From: an uncultured Acidobacteriaceae bacterium | GTDB taxonomy: Bacteria; Acidobacteriota; Terriglobia; Terriglobales; Acidobacteriaceae | Length of the DNA stretch: 64,000 nt | NCBI GenBank assembly: GCA_903849645.1 | Contig: CAINJJ010000001.1 | Coordinates: 124,001 to 188,000, forward strand | Direction of reading: 5' to 3' | In this document: positions 37,942-46,164 of the stretch, in pieces | Numbering within the stretch: position 1 is the stretch's first letter | How the letters are laid out: every line of letters starts with the position of its first letter | Notes under the pieces: generated by a model | Databases searched by the model: none | Seen by the model: only the letters and a program-made list of their open reading frames with translations | Told to the model about the DNA's origin: nothing | Made by a program: the position numbers and the translations under genes

Positions 37942-38601
37942 ATGAACGATTCCGAAGCTTCAGTTACACGGGAGTTGGAACACCAGGGCAGGGGCGCGCG
38001 CGCGCTGCATGGCCGCGCCGTGGGCTCGCCGCTGCCCATGGGGGGCGCAGCGCGTCCCGCCGCGTCGGCGCTTGCGCAGGAGGCCTCAGATGAGCCGCGC
38101 GCGCACGCCGGGCTTCCACTGGGACGCGCGCTCTTGAATGGAGCGGGTGCGGGCGACGCCGGCCCGGCAGGGACGGGCTTTCAGCGGGCGGTGGGCACCC
38201 TGAAGATGGCGATTCCGTTCCTGCAGCGCATCCTGCCTCTGCTGGACGGAAACGTGGCCACGGCGGTATCGAATCTGCTGGGGCCGCATCCCGCGCAGGC
38301 CCAGCCGCGCCTCGACCTGGCGCCCATCGAAGACGGGCTGGCGGAGCTGAATGCCGAGCATCACGAACTGCGCGAGCAGGTGGCGGAGCAGAATGCGTCG
38401 CTCAAGCGCGTGGAAGATCAGCTCGAGATGGTGCGGGAAGCGACAGACCGCAACACGCTGGAGCAGCAGGAGCTGATGGAAGACCTGAAGACCGTTGGCA
38501 ACAAGGTCAATGCCTTCGCCATGATCGCCCTCGTTCTGCTCGGTATCTCCATTGTGATCAACGTGATTTTGTTCCTGCACATTCAGCGGGTTCTGCCCTG
38601 A
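37942..38601 (+). CDS. Coiled-coil tail-anchored protein of unknown function
   Basis: Not recognised as any family. 219 residues: an Ala/Gly/Arg-rich N-terminal 80, an amphipathic segment (FQRAVGTLKMAIPFLQRILP), a long charged coiled coil (about 130-185, LAELNAEHHELREQVAEQ on to NTLEQQELMEDLKTV), and one C-terminal helix (AMIALVLLGISIVINVILFL) ending HIQRVLP. This is the layout of a tail-anchored inner-membrane protein with a cytoplasmic coiled coil. GAAGGAAG precedes the ATG. Divergent from DUF502. Confidence 0.6.
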   Translation: MNDSEASVTRELEHQGRGARALHGRAVGSPLPMGGAARPAASALAQEASDEPRAHAGLPLGRALLNGAGAGDAGPAGTGFQRAVGTLKMAIPFLQRILPLLDGNVATAVSNLLGPHPAQAQPRLDLAPIEDGLAELNAEHHELREQVAEQNASLKRVEDQLEMVREATDRNTLEQQELMEDLKTVGNKVNAFAMIALVLLGISIVINVILFLHIQRVLP

Positions 38602-38952
38602 GGCGCTCGCCGGCCAGGGGATGCGAGCCAGGCTGCATGGGCGAATCGCGGCGTGGGCAGAAAATCTTGATGCCATCCAAATGGGGAATGCGGTCAAAGC
38701 GGAACAGAGTTTGATGCAGTCAATCACATTTTTGTCATTACAAATACAACTTTAGTTGGAGCTGCAAGATAAACGATCGACTGTGACGGCGGATGTTGCC
38801 AGTTGTATTTTCAGAGGGCTACTATTCGGGATAGTTCGACGAGGTCTGGTTCCAAGGCCTCGACCACATGCCCGCTATGCAGTTGTTCCCAAGTTCACAG
38901 AGCTTTACCAACGAGCGGCGCTTACCGGCGCGCGCAGACGGAGTGTCTCGTC
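38602..38952. other. Non-coding region before the GvpL/F-like gene
   Basis: No gene seen. It contains an AT-rich island unlike the surroundings, with a perfect inverted repeat AAATACAACT (38742-38751) / AGTTGTATTT (38801-38810), 49 bases apart, and a nested CAACT-TT-AGTTG palindrome (38747-38758). Probably the regulatory region of the following gene. Confidence 0.5.
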
Positions 38953-39768
38953 ATGGCATGGTATGCCTACTGCATCGGAGAAAAGCAAGCATTTCCTGAA
39001 TTGGCCCGTCATCGCAAACCTGTTCCACTGGAATCTGTTGTCGGCGTAAGCGGCAACCAGGTATTCCTTTATCCCGCCAGCGACCTCGCGATTATCGTCA
39101 GCGAGCACAACCCGGCAGAGACCCTCAATCAGAAATCCGGCGTGGACCACGCCCGGGTGATTGCCGACTGTTTTCAGCACTCCACGGTGCTTCCTTTCCG
39201 GTTCGGAACCGTTTTCAACGACGACGAAAGTTTGCGCAAGTCCATCCGCTCCAATCAACGCCAGTTCCAGGGAAACATCGACAAGCTGCGGGGCAAGACA
39301 GAGATGCATCTCAAGATCTTTGTGGATGACTGCGGCAGCCACGCGGGGGAGAAGCATCATCCCGCGGAGGGCGTGGGCCGGGAGTACCTGACCAGCCTGC
39401 GGGAGAATGCATCGCGGCAGCGCGAGCGCCAAACCAGGGCGCGCGCGGTGAGCTTTCAGATGCATCGGCTGTTTATGCCGCTGGACGAAGAAGTGAGCTG
39501 CCGGCTGACCGAGAGCGGCAAGATGGTGCTGGATGTGGCCCATCTGATTGACCGCAAGTATGTGGAGCGCTACCAGAACAAGTTCGCCACCACAAGCACC
39601 ATGATGCGGGAGTGCCAGATGCAGCTTTCCGGTCCCTGGCCGCCCTATCACTTTGTGCATCGGCTGACGCGCAGCCCTCATGCCCATCCGCAGCAGCCCG
39701 CGGCGATCGCGGCGGTCGCTCCTCTGGCGCAGGCTCCGATGGCGGACCAGATCGCGGTCATGGCTTAG
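38953..39768 (+). CDS. GvpL/GvpF gas-vesicle-family protein, solitary
   Basis: A 271-residue protein with the GvpL/F layout: MAWYAYCIGEK start, an N-terminal ferredoxin-like half with YPASDLAIIVSEHNPAE and HARVIADCFQHSTVLPFRFGTVFNDD, and a C-terminal half with EMHLKIFVDD and REYLTSL, ending GPWPPYHFV, the usual GvpL/F terminal block. The last 30 residues are an Ala/Pro tail. In gas-vesicle clusters these proteins are minor assembly factors. No GvpA, GvpN or other gas-vesicle gene is nearby, so its job here is unknown. I chose ATG 38953 as it begins the conserved fold. Confidence 0.82.
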   Translation: MAWYAYCIGEKQAFPELARHRKPVPLESVVGVSGNQVFLYPASDLAIIVSEHNPAETLNQKSGVDHARVIADCFQHSTVLPFRFGTVFNDDESLRKSIRSNQRQFQGNIDKLRGKTEMHLKIFVDDCGSHAGEKHHPAEGVGREYLTSLRENASRQRERQTRARAVSFQMHRLFMPLDEEVSCRLTESGKMVLDVAHLIDRKYVERYQNKFATTSTMMRECQMQLSGPWPPYHFVHRLTRSPHAHPQQPAAIAAVAPLAQAPMADQIAVMA

Positions 39769-39795
39769 CCTGCCTGGTCCAACTGAACCAAGGGA

Positions 39796-39829
39796 GCGAC
39801 AGGCCCCGGCGACTGCCGGGGCTTGTCGC
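39796..39829 (+). terminator. Hairpin after the GvpL/F-like gene
   Basis: GCGACA-GCCCCGGC / GCCGGGGC-TGTCGC, a 15-pair stem with a 4-base loop, 27 bases past the stop. T-run lacking. Confidence 0.5.
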
Positions 39830-39872
39830 GTCTGCGGAGAAGAGAAAGCGCGGGCGGAGGAAAGAGGCAAGC

Positions 39873-39904
39873 AAAAAGGCCACTCCGCGGGGCGGAGTGG
39901 CCTT
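39873..39904 (-). terminator. Intrinsic terminator of the STAS gene
   Basis: On the minus strand: AAGGCCACTCCGC / GCGGAGTGGCCTT then TTTTT-type run, 38 bases after the STAS stop codon. Strong stem and T-tail. Confidence 0.8.
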
Positions 39905-39941
39905 CGGTGGTGCGCCTGCGGCGAGGGGCCGCAGTCCGCTT

Positions 39942-40286
39942 CTACTTGAAGGAGGCGATCGCGCTGGCTTCGTCGTCCTTGATGTCGAAAACGGTGTAGA
40001 GCTTGGTGAGCTGCAACAGGTCGTGAACCTTTTTGGTGAGGTTGAGGAGCTTGATCTCGCCCCCCTGATTCTTGGCGGTCGTAAAGGCGCTGACCAATTC
40101 ACCGAGGCCGGAGCTATCGATGTAGTTTACGTCTCCCAGGTTCAACAGGATGCTTTTTGCACCCTTGCTGATCAGGTCGCGAACGGCATCGCGCAACTGC
40201 ACACTGCCCTCGCCCAGAGTGATCCGCCCACTGAGATCGAGAACGGTAACGCCGTCCACTTCTCGGGAAGCAATTGTCAATGCCAC
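39942..40286 (-). CDS. STAS-domain anti-anti-sigma factor (RsbV/SpoIIAA type)
   Basis: A 114-residue single STAS domain. The phospho-acceptor site is [12 protein letters not shown] with S58 or S59. In partner-switching systems the unphosphorylated form binds the anti-sigma kinase and frees a sigma factor. An RsbW-like kinase gene lies upstream on the same strand, 133 bases away, with which it should pair. No sigma factor is in the window. Confidence 0.9.
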   Translation of the reverse strand: MALTIASREVDGVTVLDLSGRITLGEGSVQLRDAVRDLISKGAKSILLNLGDVNYIDSSGLGELVSAFTTAKNQGGEIKLLNLTKKVHDLLQLTKLYTVFDIKDDEASAIASFK

Positions 40287-40419
40287 GGAAGTTCCTCCTT
40301 GTTGGTATTACGGTTATAGCACTTTTTGGGTTCCGGGCGCTGTGGAAACTTCCCTGGAGTCCGGCGCCATGGCCCAAGCCATCCGGCTTCAATCCGCTGC
40401 AACTCCCTGTGCAAGTGCT

Positions 40420-40860
40420 TCAGGCTTTTTCCCCTGCCTGCGCCAGATGCTTTACCAGCGTCAGCTCAGTGCCGGGATGCAGTTGACGAAAGTGTACCTC
40501 ATCCATGAAGGAGCGAATGAGGAAGATGCCGCGACCGGTGCCGCGGAGAAGATTTTCAGGGGCCAGGGGGTCGGGCAGGGTGTCGGGCTCGAGTCCCTTG
40601 CCCTGGTCGGCCACGGTGAACACAAGGGCCGCGCCGGTGTTTTCAAAGCTGACGGCGATGCGCTTGGCGGGGTCGTATTCATTGCCATGCAGTACGGCGT
40701 TGACGGCGGCTTCGCGCAGCGCCATGGTGACGTGAAAGCGATCGTCTTCGTCGAGCCCGGCTTCGGCGGCCAGCTTTTCCGCGGCCGCTTCCACCTCGCT
40801 CACGCTCTCCATGGTGGAACTCAGGGTAAAACTCAGCCGTCCTGCCTTGGGTCCATTCAC
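40420..40860 (-). CDS. RsbW-type anti-sigma serine kinase, HATPase fold
   Basis: A GHKL ATPase of about 146 residues. N box: RFHVTMALREAAVNAVLHGNEYD; G1 box: VADQGKGLEPD; G2: RGTGRGIFLIRSFMDEV. It would phosphorylate the STAS protein and sequester a sigma factor when active. Start uncertain: GTG 40860 keeps the first beta strand (RLSFTLSSTMESV); ATG 40812 would cut it, and the frame is open to 40974. Located upstream of the STAS gene on the same strand. Confidence 0.8.
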   Translation of the reverse strand: MNGPKAGRLSFTLSSTMESVSEVEAAAEKLAAEAGLDEDDRFHVTMALREAAVNAVLHGNEYDPAKRIAVSFENTGAALVFTVADQGKGLEPDTLPDPLAPENLLRGTGRGIFLIRSFMDEVHFRQLHPGTELTLVKHLAQAGEKA

Positions 40861-41067
40861 CGGGTTCGTGTCCCCATTTCCGGAGCGGGCGGTGAGAGAG
40901 CAGCTATCCCGCCACCAGCAGCCTTGCAGGCAGTTTGATGGGTGGCGCGGAACTGTGTCAAGCGCAACAGGCACAGGGTGTTGGATTCGTGGAAATCAGG
41001 CCGCGGCCTGAGGCCATGCGAGCCATCGCAGCGGCGTGAACACGGGCTGAAGGGTTACACTTTTGCC

Positions 41068-42324
41068 ATGCAACCACGAACCACTGCACGGGTGAGCCTG
41101 ACGGCGCTGCTCGGTACGCCCGTGACGGACGCGCAAGGGCACCTGCGCGGGCGGCTCAAGGACATTGCGGTGGCCACGGGAGCCGACGCCGGCAAGGTGG
41201 CCGGACTGGTCCTCAAGACCCGCGCTGGCCTCTTCATCGTGCCCTCGCAGGAGGTGATGGAGACGCCCGCCGGGACGCTGGAGCTGCGTTCAGCCGGGGC
41301 CCTGGTGCCGCTCGAGGACGAGGGCAACTATCTCTACCTGCAGCAGGACCTGGTCGACCGCCAGATCATCGACATACACGGACGCAAGGTGGTGCGCGTC
41401 AACGATGTGGACCTGGAGTGGCTCGGGCGGGGCGCCGCCCACCTGCTGCGCGTGGCCGAAGTGGAAGTGGGCCTGCGCGGCGCCTTCCGGCGGGTCTTCA
41501 AGGGACTGCTGCCCAGGGCCACCCTGGAGTCGCTCTCGCGCAAGTTCAAGGCCAGCGGCATTCCCTGGCAGTTTGTGGATGTGATCGAGGTGGACCCCGC
41601 GCGGCGCGTCAAGCTGCGCATTGCCCACGAGCGGCTGGCGGATATGCACCCCTCTGACCTGGCCGAGATTCTGGAAGACCTGGCTCCGGCCGAACGCGAG
41701 GCGGTCTTTACCTCGCTTGATGAAGAGGTGGCGGCCGAGGCGCTGGAAGAGGTCGAGCCCCGCCTGCAGAAGGCCCTGCTGGAAAAGCTCGACGAAGAGA
41801 AGATTGCCGACATTGTGGAAGAGATGGACCCCGGCGCGGCGGCCGACCTGCTGGCCGAGCTGTCCGAGGAGCAGTCGGACGCCATTCTCGAAGAGATGGA
41901 GCCGGAGGAGCGGCAGGAGGTCGCGGAACTGCTCGAGTTTGACGAGCGCTCGGCGGCCGGATGCATGACCACCGACTTTGTGGCGCTGGGCATGGATGCC
42001 ACCGTGGCCAACGCGGTGCAGGCGCTGAAAAACTTTGACGGCGACCATGAGGGCGTCACCGAGATATACCTGCTCGATGAGAAGCGGGTGCTCAAGGGGG
42101 CCATCGGCCTGGCGCGGCTGGTGATGGCGCAGCCGGAGACGCGCCTGTCTGTGCTGGCCGAGCAGCGGGTGCTCTCCTGCGCGGCGGAGATGCACCAGAA
42201 CGAGCTGGCGGAGATGTTTGACAAGTACAACCTGCACGCGCTGCCGGTGGTGGACCTGCAGGGGCGGATGGTCGGTGTGGTGCAGGCCGACCATGTGATC
42301 AGCTTCCTGCGCGACAAGCTCTAA
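41068..42324 (+). CDS. Soluble MgtE-N/CBS protein with PRC-barrel
   Basis: A 418-residue protein made of two PRC-barrel-like segments (about 1-180: LLGTPVTDAQGHLRGRLKDI, VVRVNDVDLEWLG), an MgtE N-terminal superhelical domain (about 190-300: DLAEILEDLAPAEREAVF, DPGAAADLLAELSEEQS) and a pair of CBS domains to the end. The MgtE transporter uses the last two as its Mg sensor, but the five-helix channel is absent. So it is a Mg- or nucleotide-sensing regulator rather than a transporter. ATG 41068 chosen. Confidence 0.85.
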   Translation: MQPRTTARVSLTALLGTPVTDAQGHLRGRLKDIAVATGADAGKVAGLVLKTRAGLFIVPSQEVMETPAGTLELRSAGALVPLEDEGNYLYLQQDLVDRQIIDIHGRKVVRVNDVDLEWLGRGAAHLLRVAEVEVGLRGAFRRVFKGLLPRATLESLSRKFKASGIPWQFVDVIEVDPARRVKLRIAHERLADMHPSDLAEILEDLAPAEREAVFTSLDEEVAAEALEEVEPRLQKALLEKLDEEKIADIVEEMDPGAAADLLAELSEEQSDAILEEMEPEERQEVAELLEFDERSAAGCMTTDFVALGMDATVANAVQALKNFDGDHEGVTEIYLLDEKRVLKGAIGLARLVMAQPETRLSVLAEQRVLSCAAEMHQNELAEMFDKYNLHALPVVDLQGRMVGVVQADHVISFLRDKL

Positions 42325-42446
42325 CCCGGCCCACCTCCTCTCCATTCTGAGCAGAATTGCTCAAGATTGTCCAAATCTGTTGACGCCATCGAGCGAATGG
42401 TCAAGAAAACGATTGCGCTTATCTTGATTTGTGAAACAATTCATGG

Positions 42447-43928
42447 ATGGTGCAGTTTCCTAAGATCATTCAGGGCGGCATGGGCGTGGGCGTCTCGAAC
42501 TGGAGTCTGGCGCAGGCCGTCTCCAAGTTGGGCCAGCTCGGCGTAGTCTCCGGCACAGCGCTTGACTCGCTGTTTGTGCGCCGGCTTGCGGAAGGCGACA
42601 AGGGCGGCAACATGCGCCGCGGCCTCGATGCCTTTCCGTTCCCTGACATGGCGAAACGCATCTGGGATGAGTACTTTGTCCCCGGGGGCAAGGCCGCGGG
42701 CGCGCCGTTTCCTGTGGCGCCCATGCACCAGCGCCGCGAGCTGCGCAAGGTGGTCGAGCTCTGCATCGTCAGCAACTTCGTCGAGGTGTTTCTGGCCCGC
42801 GAAGGGCACAAGAATCCCGTAGGCATCAATTTTCTTGAGAAGGTGCAGATGCCGCACCTCTCGTCGATTTACGGCGCCATGCTCGCCGGCGTGGGCTACG
42901 TGCTGATGGGCGCAGGCATTCCTCTCCACATTCCCGGCGTTCTGGACGCCTTTGCCGCGCAGCATCCGGCGGAGTACAAGCTTTCGGTGACAGGGGCGGC
43001 GCAGGGCCAGGATACGGCCATGACGTTTGATCCGGCCGACTACGTCGAGGGTCCGCTGCCCATCCTGCACCGTCCCAGGTTTCTGGCCATTGTCTCCTCC
43101 AACACCCTGGCGACCACCATGCTGCGGCGCGCCAGTGGACGGGTGGACGGCCTGGTGATCGAAAGCCCCACGGCCGGCGGCCACAATGCGCCTCCCCGGG
43201 GCAAGCTGCAACTGAATGAAGCGGGCGAGCCCATCTATGGCGAGCGGGACATGGTGAACATCGCCGACCTGCGTACGCTGGGTGTGCCTTTCTGGCTGGC
43301 AGGCGGCTATGGAAGCGCCGAGATGGTTCGTGATGCGCTGGAGCAGGGAGCCGCGGGTGTGCAGGTAGGCACCGCTTTTGCCTTCAGCGAAGAGTCCGGG
43401 CTGCGGCCTGACCTGAAAGATACCCTGCTGGCGCAGGCTGTGGCGGGCACGGGCGAGGTGTTTACCGACCCTCTGGCCTCGCCCACGGGATTTCCGTTCA
43501 AGGTGGCCCAGTTGCAGGGTTCCTACTCCGACCCTGCCGTTGCTGAAGCCCGCACCCGCGTTTGCGATCTTGGCTATCTGCGGGAGCCCTATGCGGCTGG
43601 CGAAGGAAAAATAGGGTATCGCTGCGCGGCCGAGCCGGTGCAGAACTACATCGCCAAAGGCGGCAAGATCGAGGACACGGTGGGGCGCAAGTGCCTCTGC
43701 AACGCCCTCCTGTCCAATATCGGCCTTGCGCAGGTCCGCAAGGATCAGTCGGAAGAGCCCGCGCTCGTTACCGTGGGCGACGATCTGAACACGGTGGCGC
43801 AGTTCCTGACCCCTGGACGGACGTCCTACAGCGCCGCGGACGTGGTGGAGACCCTTCTGAGCCTCACCAAGAGCGCGGAAGCGGAACCGGCGCCGGAGCA
43901 AGAACACGCGTTTGCCGCTACTGCTTGA
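42447..43928 (+). CDS. Nitronate monooxygenase-family FMN protein
   Basis: A 493-residue protein with the TIM-barrel fold of 2-nitropropane dioxygenases: PKIIQGGMGVGVSNWSLAQA at the N-terminus, the phosphate-binding WLAGGYGSAEMVRDALEQGAAGVQVGT, and VIESPTAGGHNAPPRG near the active site. It is about 130 residues longer than typical fungal or Pseudomonas enzymes, with a C-terminal extension containing RKCLCNALLSNIGLAQ; that longer form resembles PfaD-like members. Physiological substrate unknown, perhaps propionate-3-nitronate or another nitronate. No clear operon partner. Confidence 0.8.
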   Translation: MVQFPKIIQGGMGVGVSNWSLAQAVSKLGQLGVVSGTALDSLFVRRLAEGDKGGNMRRGLDAFPFPDMAKRIWDEYFVPGGKAAGAPFPVAPMHQRRELRKVVELCIVSNFVEVFLAREGHKNPVGINFLEKVQMPHLSSIYGAMLAGVGYVLMGAGIPLHIPGVLDAFAAQHPAEYKLSVTGAAQGQDTAMTFDPADYVEGPLPILHRPRFLAIVSSNTLATTMLRRASGRVDGLVIESPTAGGHNAPPRGKLQLNEAGEPIYGERDMVNIADLRTLGVPFWLAGGYGSAEMVRDALEQGAAGVQVGTAFAFSEESGLRPDLKDTLLAQAVAGTGEVFTDPLASPTGFPFKVAQLQGSYSDPAVAEARTRVCDLGYLREPYAAGEGKIGYRCAAEPVQNYIAKGGKIEDTVGRKCLCNALLSNIGLAQVRKDQSEEPALVTVGDDLNTVAQFLTPGRTSYSAADVVETLLSLTKSAEAEPAPEQEHAFAATA

Positions 43929-44033
43929 GGCGAACCTGCCGTAAAGTACCTGACTGAACCTGGGTGGTGAACCGTTGGGCCCTGCGACGCCTGTCGCAGT
44001 TTCAGGCCGAGGTTTCGGTTGCGCGTGTACGGC

Positions 44034-44492
44034 CTACTTGGCGCGCGCGATCTGCGCCTGGGGGACGAGCGTCTGCGCCGCCAGGTCGGCAACCGTGCTG
44101 GAGTTCAGGACCCCGATCATCGCTTCCTGGGCTCGAACCCACACCGGGTGGGCGGGGCAGAAGTTCTTGCGGTTGCACGAGTTCCCCGACATCATGCACA
44201 CATTCAGGAAGATGGGCCCGTCGATGGCCTCGATTACCTGGCGCATGGAGGCGGTCCGCCCGGCCGGCTGGATCTCAAAGCCCCCAGCCTGCCCGCGGCG
44301 CGACTGGATGAATCCGGCGCGGCACAAACCCTGCAGAACCTTGGAGAGAAAGCTCTCAGGGGCGCCAGTGGCGTGCGCCAGCGTGGGCAGCAGGGCGCGT
44401 TCCGCCGCAGGCTGCTTGGCCAGGTGGACCATCACGCGCACCGCATAATCGGCGGCGCGGGTGAGCTGCATGGACGAGGTTGATCTTCCCAT
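44034..44492 (-). CDS. Rrf2-family regulator with three-cysteine cluster motif
   Basis: A 152-residue Rrf2 protein: winged helix with QLTRAADYAVRVMVHLAKQ and the wing RGQAGGFEI. Cys99, Cys106 and Cys112 form C-x6-C-x5-C, the iron-sulfur ligand pattern of NsrR/IscR-type members, so it may sense NO, oxygen or Fe-S status. ATG 44492 is chosen because GGAG lies seven bases upstream. It sits right beyond the end of the hydrogenase-glycosylase cluster; its targets are not shown. Confidence 0.85.
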   Translation of the reverse strand: MGRSTSSMQLTRAADYAVRVMVHLAKQPAAERALLPTLAHATGAPESFLSKVLQGLCRAGFIQSRRGQAGGFEIQPAGRTASMRQVIEAIDGPIFLNVCMMSGNSCNRKNFCPAHPVWVRAQEAMIGVLNSSTVADLAAQTLVPQAQIARAK

Positions 44493-44563
44493 ACGATAAC
44501 TTTCTCCAATTTTGATGCTAACAACGATTGCTGTCCACGAAAAGTGTTAGCAGGCAGTTTGGC

Positions 44564-45289
44564 TCAACGTGCCGCGAATTGCCAGGCTGGAACGCTGGCC
44601 AGGGGATGGGTAAGATCCGTGGCGAGGGGACAGCCTTTGCAGTCGGCGGTGCGGCCACAGTGGGCCTTGCCCACGGCCACCGTGAGGGCATGGAACTCGT
44701 TGTAGAGCCCTGAGAGTGCGGGCGCGGGGTCGGCGGCAAAGGCCTGGCGGGTGAGAGCCACCAGGGCGTCATAGCCCTTGCGGTTGCGTCCCGGTGGTGG
44801 TGCAAGGAGCTGATGGCGGTCGGCGATGCGGCGGAGGTACTCATCGGCCACGGGAACGGGGTGGCCCAAAGCATAGAGCAGGATGGCGTCCGCGGTCTCT
44901 GGACCCACGCCAGGCAGCGCCAGGAGCCGGAGCCGCAGCGAGAAGGTGGGCGCCGCGGCCATCGCGTCCAGGGAGCCGCCAAATTCGACCTCCAGCATCG
45001 CCAGGAAGGCCTTGAGCGCGGCCGGCTTGCGGGTATGAAACCCGGAGGGCTGGATCAGGCCCATAAGCGCCGGAAGCGTGAGCGCATGGAAACCGTCCAG
45101 GGTGAGGGCATTGGCCGCGCGCAGATTGGCCAGCGAACGCTCCACGGCCTTCCATGAGGTGTTCTGCGTCAGATAGGCGCCGAGGACGACCTCAAACGGC
45201 GTCTCGGCAGGCCACCAGTGTTGCGGCCCGTAGGCCCCGGCAAGCAGGTCGTGCATTCGGCGCAAACGTTGGGCGGGCGCGGAGGTCAC
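44564..45289 (-). CDS. HhH-GPD DNA glycosylase, MagIII/EndoIII-like
   Basis: A 241-residue base-excision enzyme. The helix-hairpin-helix and loop read LPGVGPETADAILLYALG, followed by the catalytic Asp D149 in VADEYLRR. The Lys of true endonuclease III is E131 here, as in monofunctional MagIII-type 3-methyladenine glycosylases. The C-terminal Fe-S loop shows C-x5-C-x2-C (HCGRTADCKGCPL) but no fourth Cys. The GTG start overlaps the stop of the TPR gene (GTGA), so they are coupled. The last gene of the hydrogenase cluster by strand. Confidence 0.82.
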   Translation of the reverse strand: MTSAPAQRLRRMHDLLAGAYGPQHWWPAETPFEVVLGAYLTQNTSWKAVERSLANLRAANALTLDGFHALTLPALMGLIQPSGFHTRKPAALKAFLAMLEVEFGGSLDAMAAAPTFSLRLRLLALPGVGPETADAILLYALGHPVPVADEYLRRIADRHQLLAPPPGRNRKGYDALVALTRQAFAADPAPALSGLYNEFHALTVAVGKAHCGRTADCKGCPLATDLTHPLASVPAWQFAAR

Positions 45290-45663
45290 GGCAGGGAGTC
45301 TTCCGAGGGCGGGGACTGGAGCTGGATCTTCCACTCCAGAACGCGTGCGCGCGCGGCGGCGGTCTCCGCCTCCGGCACATGGCCGGCCTGCTGCAGGGCG
45401 ATGGACAGGGCCGTATGGGCCAGCGGATCGCGGGGAGTGAGAGCGGTCAGGGCCAGGGCCGCGCCCACGGCCTGCTCCAGGCGTCCGGCGTCGCGCAGAG
45501 CGCGCACCAGGCCATGGTGGGCCTCGATGTGCCCGGAGTCCGCGGCGATGGCCTCGCGAAAGGCGGAGGCTGCTTCGGCGGGAGAGGCCGCGGCGAGCAG
45601 GTCGAGCCCGCGCTGCGAGAGAAGGTCGGCTGGGGTGGGGGCGGTCACGGCTGGATTCAGCAT
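45286..45663 (-). CDS. Small TPR-repeat protein
   Basis: A 125-residue protein of two to three TPR motifs: SPAEAASAFREAIAADSGHI, AHHGLVRALRDAGRLEQAV, DPLAHTALSIALQQAGHVPEA. No signal peptide, so cytoplasmic. It begins 30 bases after hoxW and overlaps the glycosylase gene, suggesting it rides on the hydrogenase transcript. A specific function is not evident. Confidence 0.7.
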   Translation of the reverse strand: MLNPAVTAPTPADLLSQRGLDLLAAASPAEAASAFREAIAADSGHIEAHHGLVRALRDAGRLEQAVGAALALTALTPRDPLAHTALSIALQQAGHVPEAETAAARARVLEWKIQLQSPPSEDSLP

Positions 45664-45693
45664 AAGGGATGGGAGCGGGGAGGGGAACCGCGG

Positions 45694-46164
45694 TCAGGCC
45701 AGCAGGCGCTGAACCGTCTCCTCAATCAGGCGGCAGGCCTCGGGCAGAGCTGCGCGGACCGGCTCGCTGAAGATCTCGCCAAACTCCGTCGAGCCCGCGC
45801 CGATCGTCAGCATCCTGGCCTGCGCGGGAAGCGAAGAGTATAGGTCTTTACTCAGGGCCAGCAACTCGGCAGCGCCAAGGTGGTGGGTTGCGAGGCCCTC
45901 CCGCGGGGCGGCGGGCGTGACTGGAAGAAGGCGCAGCGAGCCGGCGGGGCTGTCGATGGAGCAGTCGATAAAGAGCACGGAATGGGCCTGCGCAATCTCT
46001 TCGGCCAGCTCCGGGGTCCATTGCTGACGGGAGCGGACCTGCACGGACGCGTTGGCCGCGAAGCGCTCCTCGGCCCAGTCAGCCAGCCACGGACCCACGC
46101 CGTCATCCCCGCGCAGCGTGTTGCCGCAGGCAAGAATCAGGCATCGGGCGGGGGTGAGGTTCAT
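45694..46164 (-). CDS. hoxW: Hydrogenase maturation protease
   Basis: A 156-residue endopeptidase of the HycI/HoxW type that clips the C-terminus of the [NiFe] large subunit after nickel insertion. N-terminal block ILACGNTLRGDDGVGPWLADW has the nickel-binding Asp; LFIDCSIDSPAG and ATHHLGAAELLALS carry the second acidic and His ligands. It follows hoxH on the same strand with a 142-base gap. The other Hyp maturation genes are not in the window and must lie elsewhere. Confidence 0.9.
   Translation of the reverse strand: MNLTPARCLILACGNTLRGDDGVGPWLADWAEERFAANASVQVRSRQQWTPELAEEIAQAHSVLFIDCSIDSPAGSLRLLPVTPAAPREGLATHHLGAAELLALSKDLYSSLPAQARMLTIGAGSTEFGEIFSEPVRAALPEACRLIEETVQRLLA

Noticed and set aside
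38953..39768. Gas-vesicle gene cluster
   Set aside because: Only the L/F-type protein is present; no GvpA-like 70-residue shell gene or GvpN ATPase was seen on either side.
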